A stretch of DNA of 64,000 nt. Source: Hydractinia symbiolongicarpus. Taxonomy: Eukaryota; Cnidaria; Hydrozoa; Anthoathecata; Hydractiniidae. The DNA is taken from positions 2,666,001 through 2,730,000 of the forward strand of contig NC_079879.1 of the NCBI RefSeq assembly GCF_029227915.1, read 5' to 3'. Shown one piece after another: positions 23,601 to 35,633 of this stretch. A model generated the notes under the pieces. It was not told where the DNA came from and did no database searches. It saw nothing but the letters and a program-made list of their open reading frames with translations. A program made the translations under genes and the position numbers. The first letter of the stretch is position 1, and every line of letters starts with the position of its first letter.

Positions 23601-26496
23601 ATTTACAAAATATTTTTTTAAGCTTCAATTAGATAAAATTTTACTTGAATTTTGTAAAATCACTTTTCCACTGCTACAGTTAACCCTATATTGTAGCTAG
23701 CTAGACATGTTTCATTGTGACACAATGGTGTTTATATTTCCATACCCCACAAAACACCAATTGACAGAGTAAAAAATCCAGGTGATAAGCCATAGACTAT
23801 TATTTTTAAAACGTTATTTCCAAGATTAGCGCATTGCTCACTTATATATATATACTTATTATCTTTTAATAGTTTTTTACATCTATATTATAACTGAGAC
23901 ATATATTTTATTCCGTAAGCTGAAAATCCAGACCACATTATACACGTTTGGCCTTTATAATTTACAACATCTTTGACACTGCAATTGGCCGAGGCGAATG
24001 CCCAGGTGTTAACAAGAATTCTCGATTCACGTTGGCATGTATTCGCTGACATGGTTTGTATTGCAGTTAGATGTGACTGTCACATATATAAATTTTGTTC
24101 TCATTTTCTTATAAATTTCTCTTTAAAGGTAACTGCAATTTGTGTATAGGAGCATACAATCACAAACAAAATATAAATTGCCCACATGAAACCGAACTTT
24201 CCAACTTACATCAGGCAAAGAGTAGTTCATGTTGGGAGTTTTTTACGAACAAGAAATAAATGAAATTAGAAAGGCTGATGTTTGAACACCTTCATAGACT
24301 ATATATAAGAACAAAATTATGAGTGTAAAACGCTAAAAAAGCATAAAAAGTAAAAAGTTATTATAAAACAACCTAACCCTATTAAAATTAGGAAGATTTA
24401 AACTTGGAAGAAAATAGGTTTTTTCGTCGTCTGTCTTGTGATATTACACTGAAATTGTGTTTCAACGATGTTGTACACAATTTTAAAGAAGCATAATCAA
24501 ATATTTTCACAATTAATAATAATTTTTATATTAGTCTTTCTTACATGTGTTGTGAACACTGTGAATAAAATCATGTATATATACTTTACCTGTCTCGTAT
24601 ATACGTTTTCTGTCCTGATGGCTTTTAAAATTGGATGGAGGAATAAATGAGAGATAGATATGTTGTGTATGGACAAGTATCCAATTGTATTATTGTTCCT
24701 AATTTTTTAATTTTTTTTTTTTTAGATTAGCCCTTATCAAAACATCCACTGTCGGCATTTTCAAACTGAGCGAGAGAGTTAGAGTAACGCCTAAATACTG
24801 AGACATTCAGAAGTTCAATGTTACGTAAAAGAATTTGCATATATAAAAAAATATCCACAATTTTCTAGATCAATTTCAAAGACATCAATTAAAGCTTTTA
24901 TTTTTTTAGAGAATACTATATGTAAAATATTTTATTTTTTTATTTATATGTACACATTCTTTTTTTATAAGAACATGAATATGGTAAAAAGCCCTTGCAA
25001 TGTTTTTAACATTTTTGAAATGCAGCCTATAAATATTCCTGGGATGGGCAGGGCTTATTTAATTTCACCCATTAAAAGGGGCGCTTTATTGGCAGGGCGG
25101 TTAATTATGTAGAAGTGCTTATTCAGCAGGGGACGGTTATTCTGTAATTTATGGTATTACCCTAATTTGATGGTAATTGCTACAAAGTGTAGCACTTGGA
25201 TTTTTTATATATTTTTTATATTTTTATTAAAAGAATTTGTAGTCTTAGCATGTTCTTAAATTTTGAGACTTTGTTCTTATATACTTTGTTTTGTCCCCAG
25301 AACAAAAGATATTTACGCTGGGCTTCTTTGTTTTTAAACTTGTTAAACTTTGGTGCAGATAACGTGCATTGCGTTTTTGTTCTCTGAGGATAATCTCACA
25401 CTATATGACATATTTTAATTCCATACTTATTATTTCTGCTGATGGCGGAAATCTTCAAGCCATCGGGCTTCTTGTTCTTCTATTAATTTCAATAGAAAAA
25501 ACTTAGCAAAAGTTGAACATGTCCAACTTTTAAAAAAACTTATGAAACTGAAAAAAGTTGTACATCTTTCCTGTTTACCCAGTAAGTTTTTTTATCTTAC
25601 ATTTAGACGGTCCGTTTAAACTTTACGTGCATTTTTAAGCTTTAAGATTCCTGGAGTACTTCTTTTAGTGTCAACTAAACATATTTCATTTTTGACATTG
25701 ACTTTTGGGGAAGGAAGTGCTTGAAATGAACTCTTCAAATATTTGTAGCTATGCTGGCTATTAGCAAGCTAGTTTTACTTTTCTGAACTGGTCAGAGTAA
25801 TATAACGTTCCACTGAATGTTATTAAACTGTACATTTAGTCTTAAGCTGGTTTTTCACTAGGTGGACTAAAAACACGCAGAACTGAGTGGCTATTGTTTT
25901 TAACAATGTCCGCTTATTTTTTCCGCTCCGCCTGTTGATTTCTAATGGGAGGAGTTTAAGTTAGTTAAACTTTTTCTTCTGCACGGAGCGGACCGCCCTT
26001 GGCGGAATTTTGACAGGAGGAACAATGCCCGCTACGCTCCCCACGAAATAATCCACCTAAATTTACTAAATTTACTTTTGCAAACAGAAAAATAAAAATA
26101 TTTTCACGTCATTCTAAATCTAAATTCTAGAATAAGTTTAGCTAGCTAACACACCTAAAGATACCAAAAATCTACAATATTACAACTTTTTTAGTCAGTA
26201 CCAACACTCTCTTTGTAACTGTGTTCAAAATATGGAGATTTGCTTATCAGGGTTCAAACTCTATTTAATGCGTATTCTACGTGAAATAGAAAGGGAATAA
26301 GAAAAAACGAAATAAAGAACACAACAAAATTAGATAACAAGACATGAATCTTAGAGATTACTTATCCAATATCTGTGAGTTGACAAATGATATGTCAAAC
26401 TGGTATTTGTCTGGTTAATTTTCTTCCCTCAAGGTATAGATTGCAGTAAGTCGGAATTTTCCAAATAGTTAGCAAACTCTGTGTTTTATTTCCTAG
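20647..26496. other. intergenic, AT-rich
   Basis: 5.8 kb without a supported gene. Features noted: GCTAGC-rich patches near 22150 and 23400, and a T-rich tract near 24700. Short frames at 22761-22988 (plus), 22728-22910 (minus), 24468 and 25196 have AT-driven composition. Upstream exons of the coiled-coil gene could lie here but were not identified. Confidence 0.4.
25915..25995. repeat. inverted repeat, possible MITE core
   Basis: TTCCGCTCCGCC near 25920 faces CGGAGCGGACCGCC near 25983, giving an interrupted inverted repeat. It is GC-rich compared with its surroundings and preceded by a CACTAGGTGGAC-type segment. Ends and target duplication are unclear. Confidence 0.35.
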
Positions 26497-27385
26497 AAAG
26501 AAGAAGCAGACATTGCAATCGCTATGATGGAAGAGCAATTGCATTCAAATACAAAGTTAATTCAATCCTTAAACAAAGATATTGAAGCCCAAACTTCCAT
26601 CATTGATAGCAAAGAAAATGCTATTGTGTCCATGAAAATTCATGAAGAAAGATTAAAATCAGCTTTTAATGCCACATCAGAACAGAATACAATTCTTCAG
26701 AAGGAGCTTTCTAAAACAAAGCTAAAAAATGGTACGCTTGACGGAAAGTTACACAATATGAAAAAACAAAACCAATGCTTAGGTGAAATTGTTCAAAAAT
26801 GCAAAAAAAAGAATTGAAACGGCTGAAACAGAAGACGAGCTGCTTAAATCAAAGCTTGTGAAGGCGAATGAAAAAGAAAGAGAACACGAAGATGAATGTA
26901 TACGATTGGAAAATGAGATCATATTTCTGAAAGCCCAAAACACCAGACAGACCAAACATATTTGTGATTTACGTTTAGAAAGATTAAAAAGCGAAGAGCG
27001 TACTAAGAAAAATAGCCAACAACTACTTCTAATGAAGGAAAACGAGAAAGCGGCTTTCGAAGCAAACACAATCACGTTTGCAAAATTAATGACGGAACTA
27101 GCTGTGAAAATATCTCTTTCAAAGTTACAAGAAGAGCAGAAAATTTGTCAGAAAGAAAACCAAATTACGAAGTTATTTAAAGAGAGCAATATTAAACAAA
27201 ACGAAAACAAAGCAATTCGAAAACAACATTTACAAAAGAAAGAGTTAATTGAAGATCTTATTGGAAATGCTGAGGAAAAATCTTCTTCTTGTTTATACCA
27301 ACCAAGAATCAAACGAGTAACAGTCACATTTTGTCTGCGTTGGATGCTGGACAAGATGAATAGAGAGTTCTCAGATCTTGCCTGA
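26497..27385 (+). pseudogene. coiled-coil protein gene, broken frame
   Basis: A TTTATTTCCTAG acceptor at 26496 opens a frame (K-E-E-A-D-I-A...) running to a stop at 26817. A second frame, offset by one base, continues from about 26800 to 27385. The two meet at an A8 run (26803-26810); reading seven A's would join them into about 295 residues. Both halves are charged, E/K/Q/L-rich, with heptad-like spacing and no other domain, so a long coiled coil is predicted. First Met is at 26524. The near-absence of other stops over 880 bp suggests either a recent pseudogene or a one-base homopolymer error in the assembly. Family not recognised; no clear poly(A) signal was found. Confidence 0.6.
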
Positions 27386-28047
27386 GAACAAGACATTTTC
27401 AAAGCCATTTTTTCTAATTTTTTTGTACGTATTTATTTATATTAATTTAATGATTCAAAAAATCCAGTGGTAACTTTAATATCTTTGAGCAAGCCCCATC
27501 TGGTATCAACGGGCCAGTAACTTTTTGGTTTTTTACTCAATGCAAATGATTGTGAGTTGCATGTTCTGTTGATAACTATAAAAGAAATCGATCCTTTCTG
27601 TTAGGTGCTAAGCACAAGAATAAGCTGGATATCTAGTTGAACGGTTGTTTTGCTTGCACAGCTTTTTCAGTTTAAATGGGAGCTTTAAATACCCTTTAAT
27701 TGATAGCTATACTAACAATAACAAATAACAGTTATCATGGGTAAAATATCATAGATGCAAAATGTTTTTCTACCTAACTAAGGTAAATTAGATTGCACTA
27801 TATGACTGCAATATAGAATAGTTTATGTTATCAGAACACATTAATCATTTCGTCGTTTTTATTTCCGGTAATATTTCTCACCTCTAAAACCAAAACAAAC
27901 CCTGCCATAAAACAACTTACTCCTTAAAATTCAATCTATGCTGGCAGGTTGGTGGCCAATAACTGTTTATCTAAATACATGTTCCTTTTATATATCAGTA
28001 AACTTTATATTACGCCTTATGTTGTGTCTGAACAATGCTTCCAACAT
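27386..28047. other. no recognisable feature
   Basis: AT-rich sequence between the coiled-coil frame and the promoter-like repeat copy B. Confidence 0.4.
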
Positions 28048-28416
28048 ACCTTTCCTGAATTTCATAAGTTACAATAATTATGACGTTATGCGAAATTTTA
28101 TATTGGTTTTGTGCTCTTCAAATAAGGGTATTCAGATAGAACATTAAATTATCATGACACGAATAAAGTTCTTAAAGCAATATAATATTATGGTCGGATT
28201 TTATTTAGATTTTGAAAACGAGGCTATGCTTAAAAGGCTAGGCTATATAAAGGGTTTGACCGGAACTTAAGCTCCAAATTGAGGCACTTAACAAACAAAA
28301 ATATTTACGAAATTAGGTAATTTGTTCTGCCTTAGGAACTTAGGGTAAGAAACATTTTTAATATCGACTGCTTTAATTGAGTTTGGCATAATTAGGAAAT
28401 TCGGAAAGGTCTATTG
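28048..28416 (+). repeat. promoter-like dispersed repeat, copy B
   Basis: Second copy of the element at 13797-14192, same strand, about 370 bp. It keeps the TATATAAAGGG box, GAGGCACTTAAC, AG-GTAATTTGTTCT and the TTAGGAAATTCGGAAA end block. There is no obvious reading frame directly after it. Confidence 0.7.
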
Positions 28417-29317
28417 TTAACAAAAAACCACTATTAGCATTAATTAGCATAAATAACATTGAAAGTCTATTCATACTGGCAGCAATGGAACGACAATGGA
28501 TGCATTAAGTTTAGGGAAAACAAAAGAAGGTTTTGCAACAGAATTCAACATTCTGCCATCTATTTACAAGTTGTAATGATTAAAACTTCAAACGTGATTA
28601 AAGAAACGGTTAGTCTTTGAATAATAACGCTGCGATGTATTTTAAAGTATGTTTAGCCTTGTTTTAAATCACATATATTTCTTTAGTGTTTAAAGATCTG
28701 TCCAAGGATCGCATATTTTATGATAACTTTTTAATAAAAATATCGGCTAATATAATTAGCTTTTTCTTCAATGGCGTGAAGCATTAATGTTATGTCAAAT
28801 GTTTCAGTAATTTTGGGTTGCTTAAACTTCTAAAAACATTCTCTGCTTAAATTCCACTTGAAAGACGTAACTATTATTTTTTTCCATACCGCAACAAAAA
28901 TAAGAAATACCGACCCGAAGTCCCTGCGTCACTTGTCGGGTGTAGAATTCTCTCGGTAACATAATTGTAAAGGGGGTTATTTAGGAGGGAAAATGGGGGA
29001 AGAGCTTGGTAATTATCTGTGAATCGTTAGTTGGGAAGTGTGTTAATTCAAGTGGGTGGATTTTTATTCATAGTACTGTAATTATTCAAATTTTTTTTTT
29101 ATATATATATATTCAAACACAAAATTACAAAACAAAAAGAGGACGAATACAAAACTCTTCATACCCCACGATAGAAAAACCTATCTGTGGGTGACTGCAC
29201 ATAAATTAGACAATAGATAAAGAAAATTAAAAGAAAATACTGGTGACGAGGTTAAGGGGGTTTATAATAATGGAACATCAAATCTTTCAGATGACTTTAG
29301 AAAAACAATAGTGGTCT
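28417..29317. other. no gene; likely 3' flank of the LINE relic at its right end
   Basis: AT-rich. A T9(AT)7 tract near 29092-29114 may be part of the LINE 3' region. No other feature was recognised. Confidence 0.35.
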
Positions 29318-29940
29318 TTAGTATAAAACAATTTTGTTCTGATTATAAATATCATTGCCATAGAGAAGTAAATTGACTAGTTTATCATCCGAGAGGTCTG
29401 ATATTGGACCTATGCTATTTTTAATATTGTCAATGAGTGTTTTTCTTATATGCGTGTAAAAAGAACACCGCAAGAGATAGTGATTAGTAGACTCGATTTC
29501 AAGACCACAACAGCAAAGAGGATTTAAGGTATCGCGAAAATTATTTCTGAATTTATGCTCTCTAAGGTCACATACACAGGACGCATTTTTGGCCTAATAA
29601 AATTAAGAAGACTTGTTTTAAATTTTGAGATTGATAGTAAAATTTTCAAATCGGGCCCAAGTTTATTCCACTCATTCAATGTGTACGGGAAAAAAGAATT
29701 CTTAAGCTATTCAGTATTGGTTTTGAAATTCCTAAACAAACTGCTTCTAGCCTGGTCATAAGAACTTTGCTTCAAGGGAAGCAATGAACCTAAATAGCCA
29801 GGTGAGGTACCTGATACAATAATGAAAAAGAAAACAAGTCTGCGATACCAACGCCTGTCGCTAAGGCTCTCAAGACCAAGTTCTTCATAGAGACGCTCGC
29901 GAGAAGTAATATTCAAATTGTATAAATAGACCTCCTTTCT
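29318..29940 (-). pseudogene. non-LTR retrotransposon (LINE) RT C-terminal relic
   Basis: Minus-strand translation gives, in three broken pieces, the conserved tail of a LINE polymerase protein: SRERLYEELGLESLSDRRWY, then LNEWNKLGPDL, then HKFRNNFRDTLNPLCCCG and STNHYLLRC. This is the stretch beyond the RT domain, including the cysteine/histidine cluster, seen in CR1/Jockey-type elements. An in-frame TAG near 29697 and a frameshift near 29570 show it is dead. The 5' part, with the RT catalytic motif and endonuclease, is absent, as in typical 5'-truncated copies. Confidence 0.75.
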
Positions 29941-30093
29941 ACATATCTTTTATTTATTTCTAATTATTCGTGAGAAGGTTAAGGACGTAAGAAGGACGTT
30001 AATTAAAAGGAATAACATCCATAGATCATTTTGTGTTAAGATATTCAGAATTATATCAAATGTTATTGAAAAAAAAGTTCATTTTTCCTACTT

Positions 30094-30180
30094 TGAAGAT
30101 ATTGACATAATTGGCCACTTTGAAGCTATTAGCATAATTGGCCACTTTGAAGCTTTTAGCATAATTGGCCACCTGCAGGT
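30094..30180. repeat. 28-bp minisatellite, about three units
   Basis: ATAATTGGCCACTTTGAAGC recurs at 28-bp spacing, the last unit ending in GGCCACCTGCAGG. Each unit carries a TTGGC half-site. It lies about 750 bp beyond the 3' end of the noggin/trunk-like gene. Confidence 0.7.
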
Positions 30181-30919
30181 GGCGCAATTTCTTTTTTCAT
30201 TAATTAACGCCAAATAGATTAAGTTCTTTCTTTTTCACAACAGATACTTCTGTTAGATTATGTAATTCTTAAACGGTCATGTTATTCTATATGATCTTTA
30301 TATTCCTGGCCTTTTTTGTCAGGGCATTTTGCGCTATCGCTACGCTTAATCAAACAAAGGCTACACCATTTGAACCTAGCCCCATTTGGTCCATATTTTT
30401 TTTAACATATTATGATTGGGAGACGGATTCCTATTTTTAGGCTTACTAAAATAAAATCAAACTTAGGGCATATAAAGTATGTCATAAAAAAACGAAATGA
30501 TTCAAATAACTTTTTGCTTATGTCAGCTCTCAGTGACGTCACTAGAACCTCGAAATTTCTCCAAATAACGATCTGCTTAAGATCTAATTACTTTAGTTCC
30601 AGGAAGAATCGTATTTTCTGTTCAAAGTTTCTGATGCTTTTATACAGCAGGCTCAAACCACCATGCTTTGTAGAATCGTAAAATATTACCAGAACCTTTT
30701 TTGAAAAAAACATAGTTAGACGAAACGTTAGACTTCGATTTTAGTTTAACTTTAAACTTATGAAATATTGAGAAATTGAAGGATGGACAATGATCTTACT
30801 AAAACGCGTTTTAAATTTTAATAAAAAAAACTACAAAAAAATATAATTTTATAAATAAAAAGATGTGTATTATAAACAGTGACGAAATATTTATAAAGTC
30901 TAAAAGTGTGTGTAACGTT
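30181..30919. other. 3' flank of the noggin/trunk-like gene
   Basis: No further gene recognised. The 3' UTR of the minus-strand gene should occupy the right part. The plus frame at 30412-30681 has no homology that I recognise and is probably fortuitous. Confidence 0.35.
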
Positions 30920-31151
30920 TTAAAGAAAGTCTCTAAAAAATGAGGTACTCATAATTTGACAAGAACATGAAGTCCTTATTGCTTGTTTGTATTTCTTCCA
31001 TTCACACAATCTGTCCATTCCTACTTCATTATCATCAATTAAAAATGTCACATATATGTAATTTTCGACGCACATCCCCTCGCCAGAAAAACAAAAGTTG
31101 TCGTTGAAAGCATCTCCACACGTTACTTCATGAATATATCGCGGAAATACC
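30920..31151 (-). CDS. noggin/trunk-like gene exon 4 (cystine-knot domain)
   Basis: Acceptor TATTACAG, entered in phase 2. It carries FPRYIHEVTC, FCFSGEGMC, L-C-E-W and S-C-S-C, followed by 12 residues and TAA. The cysteine-rich domain sits essentially in one terminal exon. Confidence 0.8.
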
Positions 31152-32964
31152 CTGTAATATAAATATAAAGCAATGGGAAGTTGAAAAAAAGAATCATGAC
31201 AGGTGCTTGTATGGACAAATTTATTTTTACCTTTCGCTTAAGTCAGTTCGTACTAAACATTCTTTGCACATTGTCACCGAACCATCACTCTCATAATCAC
31301 CTTTATCACTGCAAAACAATGTCGTAGTTGATGGATATCTATGATTCTCTCCTCTTTTGCCAATATCGTCACGTCCTGTGAAATTATAGTACGGTTATTT
31401 AGGTCTTTTTTTAATAGAAAAGTAATTATTGTGAAGTAACTGTCTATATAAGTCACAGCACTCTTCTCTAAGGGATTGGTATGAAACCCAATGGTAAATG
31501 TTCATATTAAGTGAGTAATAAAAAACATTTTTGTATGAAACGAAGTAAAACTCATAAGTTGCCTCATTACATAACAAACTTTAGGTAGGTTTAGTACTAA
31601 AAGTTACCAGAATCGAGTCATGGGGTCGGAGAACATAATACATGTTCATTTTCCATTTAAAAAATTTAGGTGACCTATGCTTAAATTATCTGGTTGGCTG
31701 CTTGCTTAGCACTTTGTATATTATCGAGAAGTAAAAGCTAGGACAAATTGATCAAAGTTTTGCAGATTTTATTTATTTTTGCATTCTTATCCTCCTGATT
31801 GCGCGGTCTGAAATAGAGCTGCGCTTGAGAATTTAGATATTATTATAAAGATTTAAAATTTTAAAATCCAGAAAATATTTTTGGCAAGTACTAAATATTA
31901 AATTTATTTTAATGTCGATAAGAATAGACCTACTCATAAACTAAATTACGTAATGTAGCCTCGATGTGAAAGTGAGAATAAGTGAAACTTGCGTTACCTG
32001 TTTTGCGATTCTTTGCATCTATCTTCGTACAGTTATTTATATATTTTTTAGCAGCTCTTTTTTGGACATTTTGCAGCTGTGCCTCTAACCATTTCTCCAG
32101 CACAGTGTATCTTCTACCACAAGTTTTGTGAAAGTGATGTTTTCGTCGTTTCAATTTTCTTCGTACTAAACGCAACATCTTCCGTTTCGAATTGGTATAA
32201 TTCACTGCAAACAAATCTGGAACAAGTTCTGGCAAAACGTCCAAATAATTATGCAGAATCTCTTCATTCTTTTTTCTGATTTCCTCGTCTATGTCTTTTT
32301 TCGATAAGTAGCCTGAGCTTTCAACGTCCTTCCTAGCATGTAAACTTTTCAATTCCTGTTTAATATTTTTTACATCTTTTTCAACCTCTCTTACTTCACC
32401 AAGAATATTAGTATAGCCACATGATAGGTTCATGACAGCACCAAGTATAACTGAAAACCATATCTTAAATTGAAATGAAATAGCAATGTAAAATTAGTTA
32501 CGTTAATCGCTTCATCTGGTATTTGTATCAGAAAAATGTGCGATATTCATCAGTTTATGGAAAAATAAACTTTTAATACAAATAATCCTTTTTCCAGTAT
32601 CAAACAAATTAAACTTTCAAGACAGTACACGTTTTTTTTTATAAGAACAACATCAATTTTCAGGCTAAAATTAGAATTCAGTATAGACATTGACATATTA
32701 AAAAAGGTGATGCGTTTGGTGATTATACAGTTGGATAAAAATTTGCTTAATAATAAAAAGTCGTTTCATTTTACTCCCTATGCAAAATTAGTCTGCAGAT
32801 TGTGTAAATATTCTTAATTGTTGACTGAATACCAGCCTCATATTCTTATAAAGCATATTCTTATATAAAAAAAAGCATATCTTCTATCCTACTTGTTAAA
32901 AACAGAAAATCCTAAGAAAGGTTTATCATTTTCTTACCATTTTATCGAGGTATTTTGCTTCCAT
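30920..32964 (-). CDS. secreted noggin/trunk-like cystine-knot protein (289 aa)
   Basis: Four exons join in phase: 32964-32938, 32463-31998, 31375-31231, 31151-30920, for 289 codons plus TAA. An in-frame TAG lies just upstream of the ATG. The hydrophobic run IWFSVILGAVM (10-20) looks like a secretory signal. Then come a charged helical region, a strongly basic block (about 102-117, RRKLKRRK), and a C-terminal cysteine-rich domain: C-K-E-C (201-204), DLSERVFPRYIHEVTC (209-224), FCFSGEGMC (232-240), L-C-E-W (261-264), S-C-S-C (274-277). This order parallels noggin (D-L-G-x-R-x-W-P-R-Y ... P-E-G-M-x-C ... C-x-W ... C-K-C) and the related trunk group. Noggin binds BMPs and trunk is a receptor tyrosine kinase ligand pathway factor (family knowledge); which role applies here is not shown. 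Confidence 0.78.
31231..31375 (-). CDS. noggin/trunk-like gene exon 3
   Basis: Acceptor TTTCACAG, donor GTAAAA, phases 1 to 2. It encodes a single cysteine, then C-K-E-C-L-V-R-T-D-L-S-E-R, the lead-in to the cystine-knot domain that is completed in exon 4. Confidence 0.75.
31998..32463 (-). CDS. noggin/trunk-like gene exon 2
   Basis: Largest exon. Acceptor TTTAAG, donor GTAACG, phases 0 to 1. It encodes the leader, a Lys/Glu-rich region likely helical, and the basic block with possible proprotein-convertase or heparin-binding character. An NYTN glycosylation sequon precedes the basic block. Confidence 0.75.
32938..32964 (-). CDS. noggin/trunk-like gene exon 1
   Basis: Nine codons from ATG (M-E-A-K-Y-L-D-K-M) ending in phase 0 at a GTAAGA donor. 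It supplies the start for the hydrophobic leader completed in exon 2. An alternative start at the internal ATG (32406) would delete most of the leader. Confidence 0.65.
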
Positions 32965-35445
32965 ATTTCTATTGCTAAGCGTCTATAGCTACTAACTGCA
33001 GAATCGCGAGTCTGTTCGGATTTTTATCTGATGCTCAAAAATTAATTCCCCAGCATTTAAATAATTCACCTACGCATTCGGTGATAATCTATTTATTCCT
33101 ATGAATAATAATTTCTCAATAGCGACAAAATAAATTTACCACCGCAGTAGTTTTCCTCACTCCTTTCTAAAGTATCATGGTTTCTATATTATTACTCTGC
33201 ATAGGATATAAAAATGATATTTTTGCGATGCCGTGATTGTGTTAAGTTTTGTTTAAATAAAAGAGAAAGTGGGTGTGTAGAAACACGGTCAATGCATTGT
33301 GATTAAAGATCATCTAAGAATTTGCATCTCTATTTCCTCTATAAGCTTAGCCTTACTCTGTATTGAGTTGAATTAAATGAAATTTCCTGAGTATTATAAC
33401 ACACAGCAAGGTATTAACAAACGTGTAGAATAAAAGCAATAAAAAAGATTAGTCAATTATATCCAAGAGTAAGGAGGCTGAATCAATTTCTAAATCGATC
33501 GTCTCCTTTAGTGAATCCCTCCACGTAAAAAGTTCTTTCACAAATATGCAGAATGGCTTAAGGCGCCCACATGCTGCAAAGGTTTATCACAACGACCTTT
33601 TGACAAAAAGCACATTTAAAACTCTTTGCGATAGAACAAAAATAGTATGTGTAATAGATGTGGGTTCAAATGCACGTGCTAATGTGAAAATAAAATACTA
33701 AAGGCTGGATTCTAATCTCCCAGCGTTTAAACGTCAGCGCACAATATGTTCCATTTCTAAGAAATTGATGTTACCAGCGTATATATCATCGCATTTTTTC
33801 TTTAAAAAACTACATTTAAGCCACGCCCATATCTCTTTTACAATAGCCGTATTCCGTTAAAAAGAGTTTAGCAGCTTCATTTCGGAAAATTTCCGCAAAA
33901 CCCGATTTTTACGGATTTCGTTTTGATTGCACGCAGCCTAATTTTCACATCACGGTGGAACCCGAAAAAAAAAACATGAACATGCTCCGAAGGCTATATT
34001 GAGTTGAAAGTGATGTTGTCAATTTTTTAGGTCTCCTTTTCACCTTTTTTCTTCTAACTACTTTGTAACTATAGGAATATTTATTCTCTGTATGTTTTCA
34101 CATGTTAAGATTAAAATATCATCACGGTTTCTAGCCATGTATAAATCTTAAACAAACTAATTTTAAGATTTTTGGCTACAAACGTAGATTTTAAGTTAAA
34201 ATTCTGCTCAAAAGCTGGCTATCTTTATTTATTCCTGGTATTTGGAAGTTTTCATTCAGTTTGATATAATTGTATTTTGGGTTGTGGCTATCTAGACAGC
34301 TTTTGGTACCTCTGACATTAAAAAAGTCAAAAACAGTTTGGCTAGCTACACCAAAATCCTTAATAATTCTTATGCTAAATGCAGTTAGATTGCTACACTT
34401 TTTAATGTTTTGAGCATTTTACATAAATTTACACAAATTTTTAGTTACTTATAATTATGTTCGATAACAGCAATGAAATATTTTAGCGTTATTTGATAAT
34501 GTCACAACTTTGCATACCGAGCAAAACCTTTAAGTCATTTTTCTATAGAACTAACAAAGATTTTTAAAAATTCCAAGCAGTCGAGTCTTTAGACAAACGA
34601 TGTGCAAACATTTGGAAAGGCTTCAGAAAACGTGCTCACAAAAAGGTTTGACACCATAACATGTTTTTTTATGGGTGTTATTTCGATAATTAGTCATTTT
34701 TTCTACTTCTCATTCATCCAACAACCCACACTATCAACTATAATAAACAGATATTCAGATTTTAAATCAGATATAAAAAATTATTCAGTCAAGCTTGTGA
34801 TATTAGAAGTTTAATACCATCAAAGTGAGACTGAATAATTTCGATATCTGATTTGTCGAATTAAATCTCTGTTCCAGCAACCATCTTGAAGATTGAATAC
34901 TTCGTCGAATTTATTTAAAAACACATAAATTTTAATATACTTTAGCATATTTCAAAGCATTCGTTTCTCTCCGAAATTCTAACCCTTTTAGATTATTCAA
35001 AGCAATAAAGTACTTTTGCGAATGAAAAACCGGAGAAGTTTCAAAATATTTGGGGGAGGAGGGGGGGGGGGGGATTCTGCCGATATTTTTGTTGTTTTAA
35101 TAACTCCTTTATGCTATGTTGCATGCTATGATACTTACTGAGTTTCAATATTTATCTATTAAACACCTGCATGCCGAATTTTTAGGCCCCATTCCTTTCA
35201 GAGGCTTTGATATTGGCTTTTACTCTAAACTACCCCTAAAAGCCTCTATGAAATCCTTATGATCGGAAAATTATAATGAATTTTGTTAGGATTATCCTTA
35301 GAACTTAAAACTTACACATCTTTGTTTCATCAAGTTAAATTCTTTTGCATGTTTTGGACCATGACTATTCCGATTTCCCGATTTTTTTACATTTTACCCA
35401 GTAGGCACTTCAACGTTAAAAAGACGTTGCATGTTACATTGAATA
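32965..35445. other. intergenic, 5' side of the noggin/trunk-like gene
   Basis: AT-rich; no gene supported. It should hold the promoter, but no clear core element stands out. A G-rich tract with 13 consecutive G's is at 35052-35073. Confidence 0.4.
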
Positions 35446-35578
35446 CTTTAAAGGAAGAAAATTTCCCTGGAAGAAAGTTTCGCGGTTCAGAAGAACCGCA
35501 AAAATTTCGCATTTCTCGGGAAAAAACTTTCGCGGAAACCACGAAACTTTCTTCCAGCGAAAGTTTCTTCCTTTAAAG
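35446..35578. mobile_element. 133-bp MITE with TA target duplication
   Basis: CTTTAAAGGAAGAAA at the left end is perfectly mirrored at the right end, and the inverted match extends with a few mismatches for about 38 bp (CTGGAAGAAAGTTTCG inside both arms). TA dinucleotides flank both ends (35444-35445, 35579-35580), so a Tc1/mariner-type MITE is likely. It is inserted in a field of AACGTTGAAA-type repeats. Confidence 0.78.
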
Positions 35579-35633
35579 TAGACGTTGATTTTGCGTTGAA
35601 AATGAAAGTTTTTTTGACGTCTTTTTCCGACGT

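Noticed and set aside
26779-27408. Minus-strand frames of 86 and 98 codons
   Set aside because: Antisense shadows of the coiled-coil frame; serine/phenylalanine-rich as expected from E/K codons read backwards.
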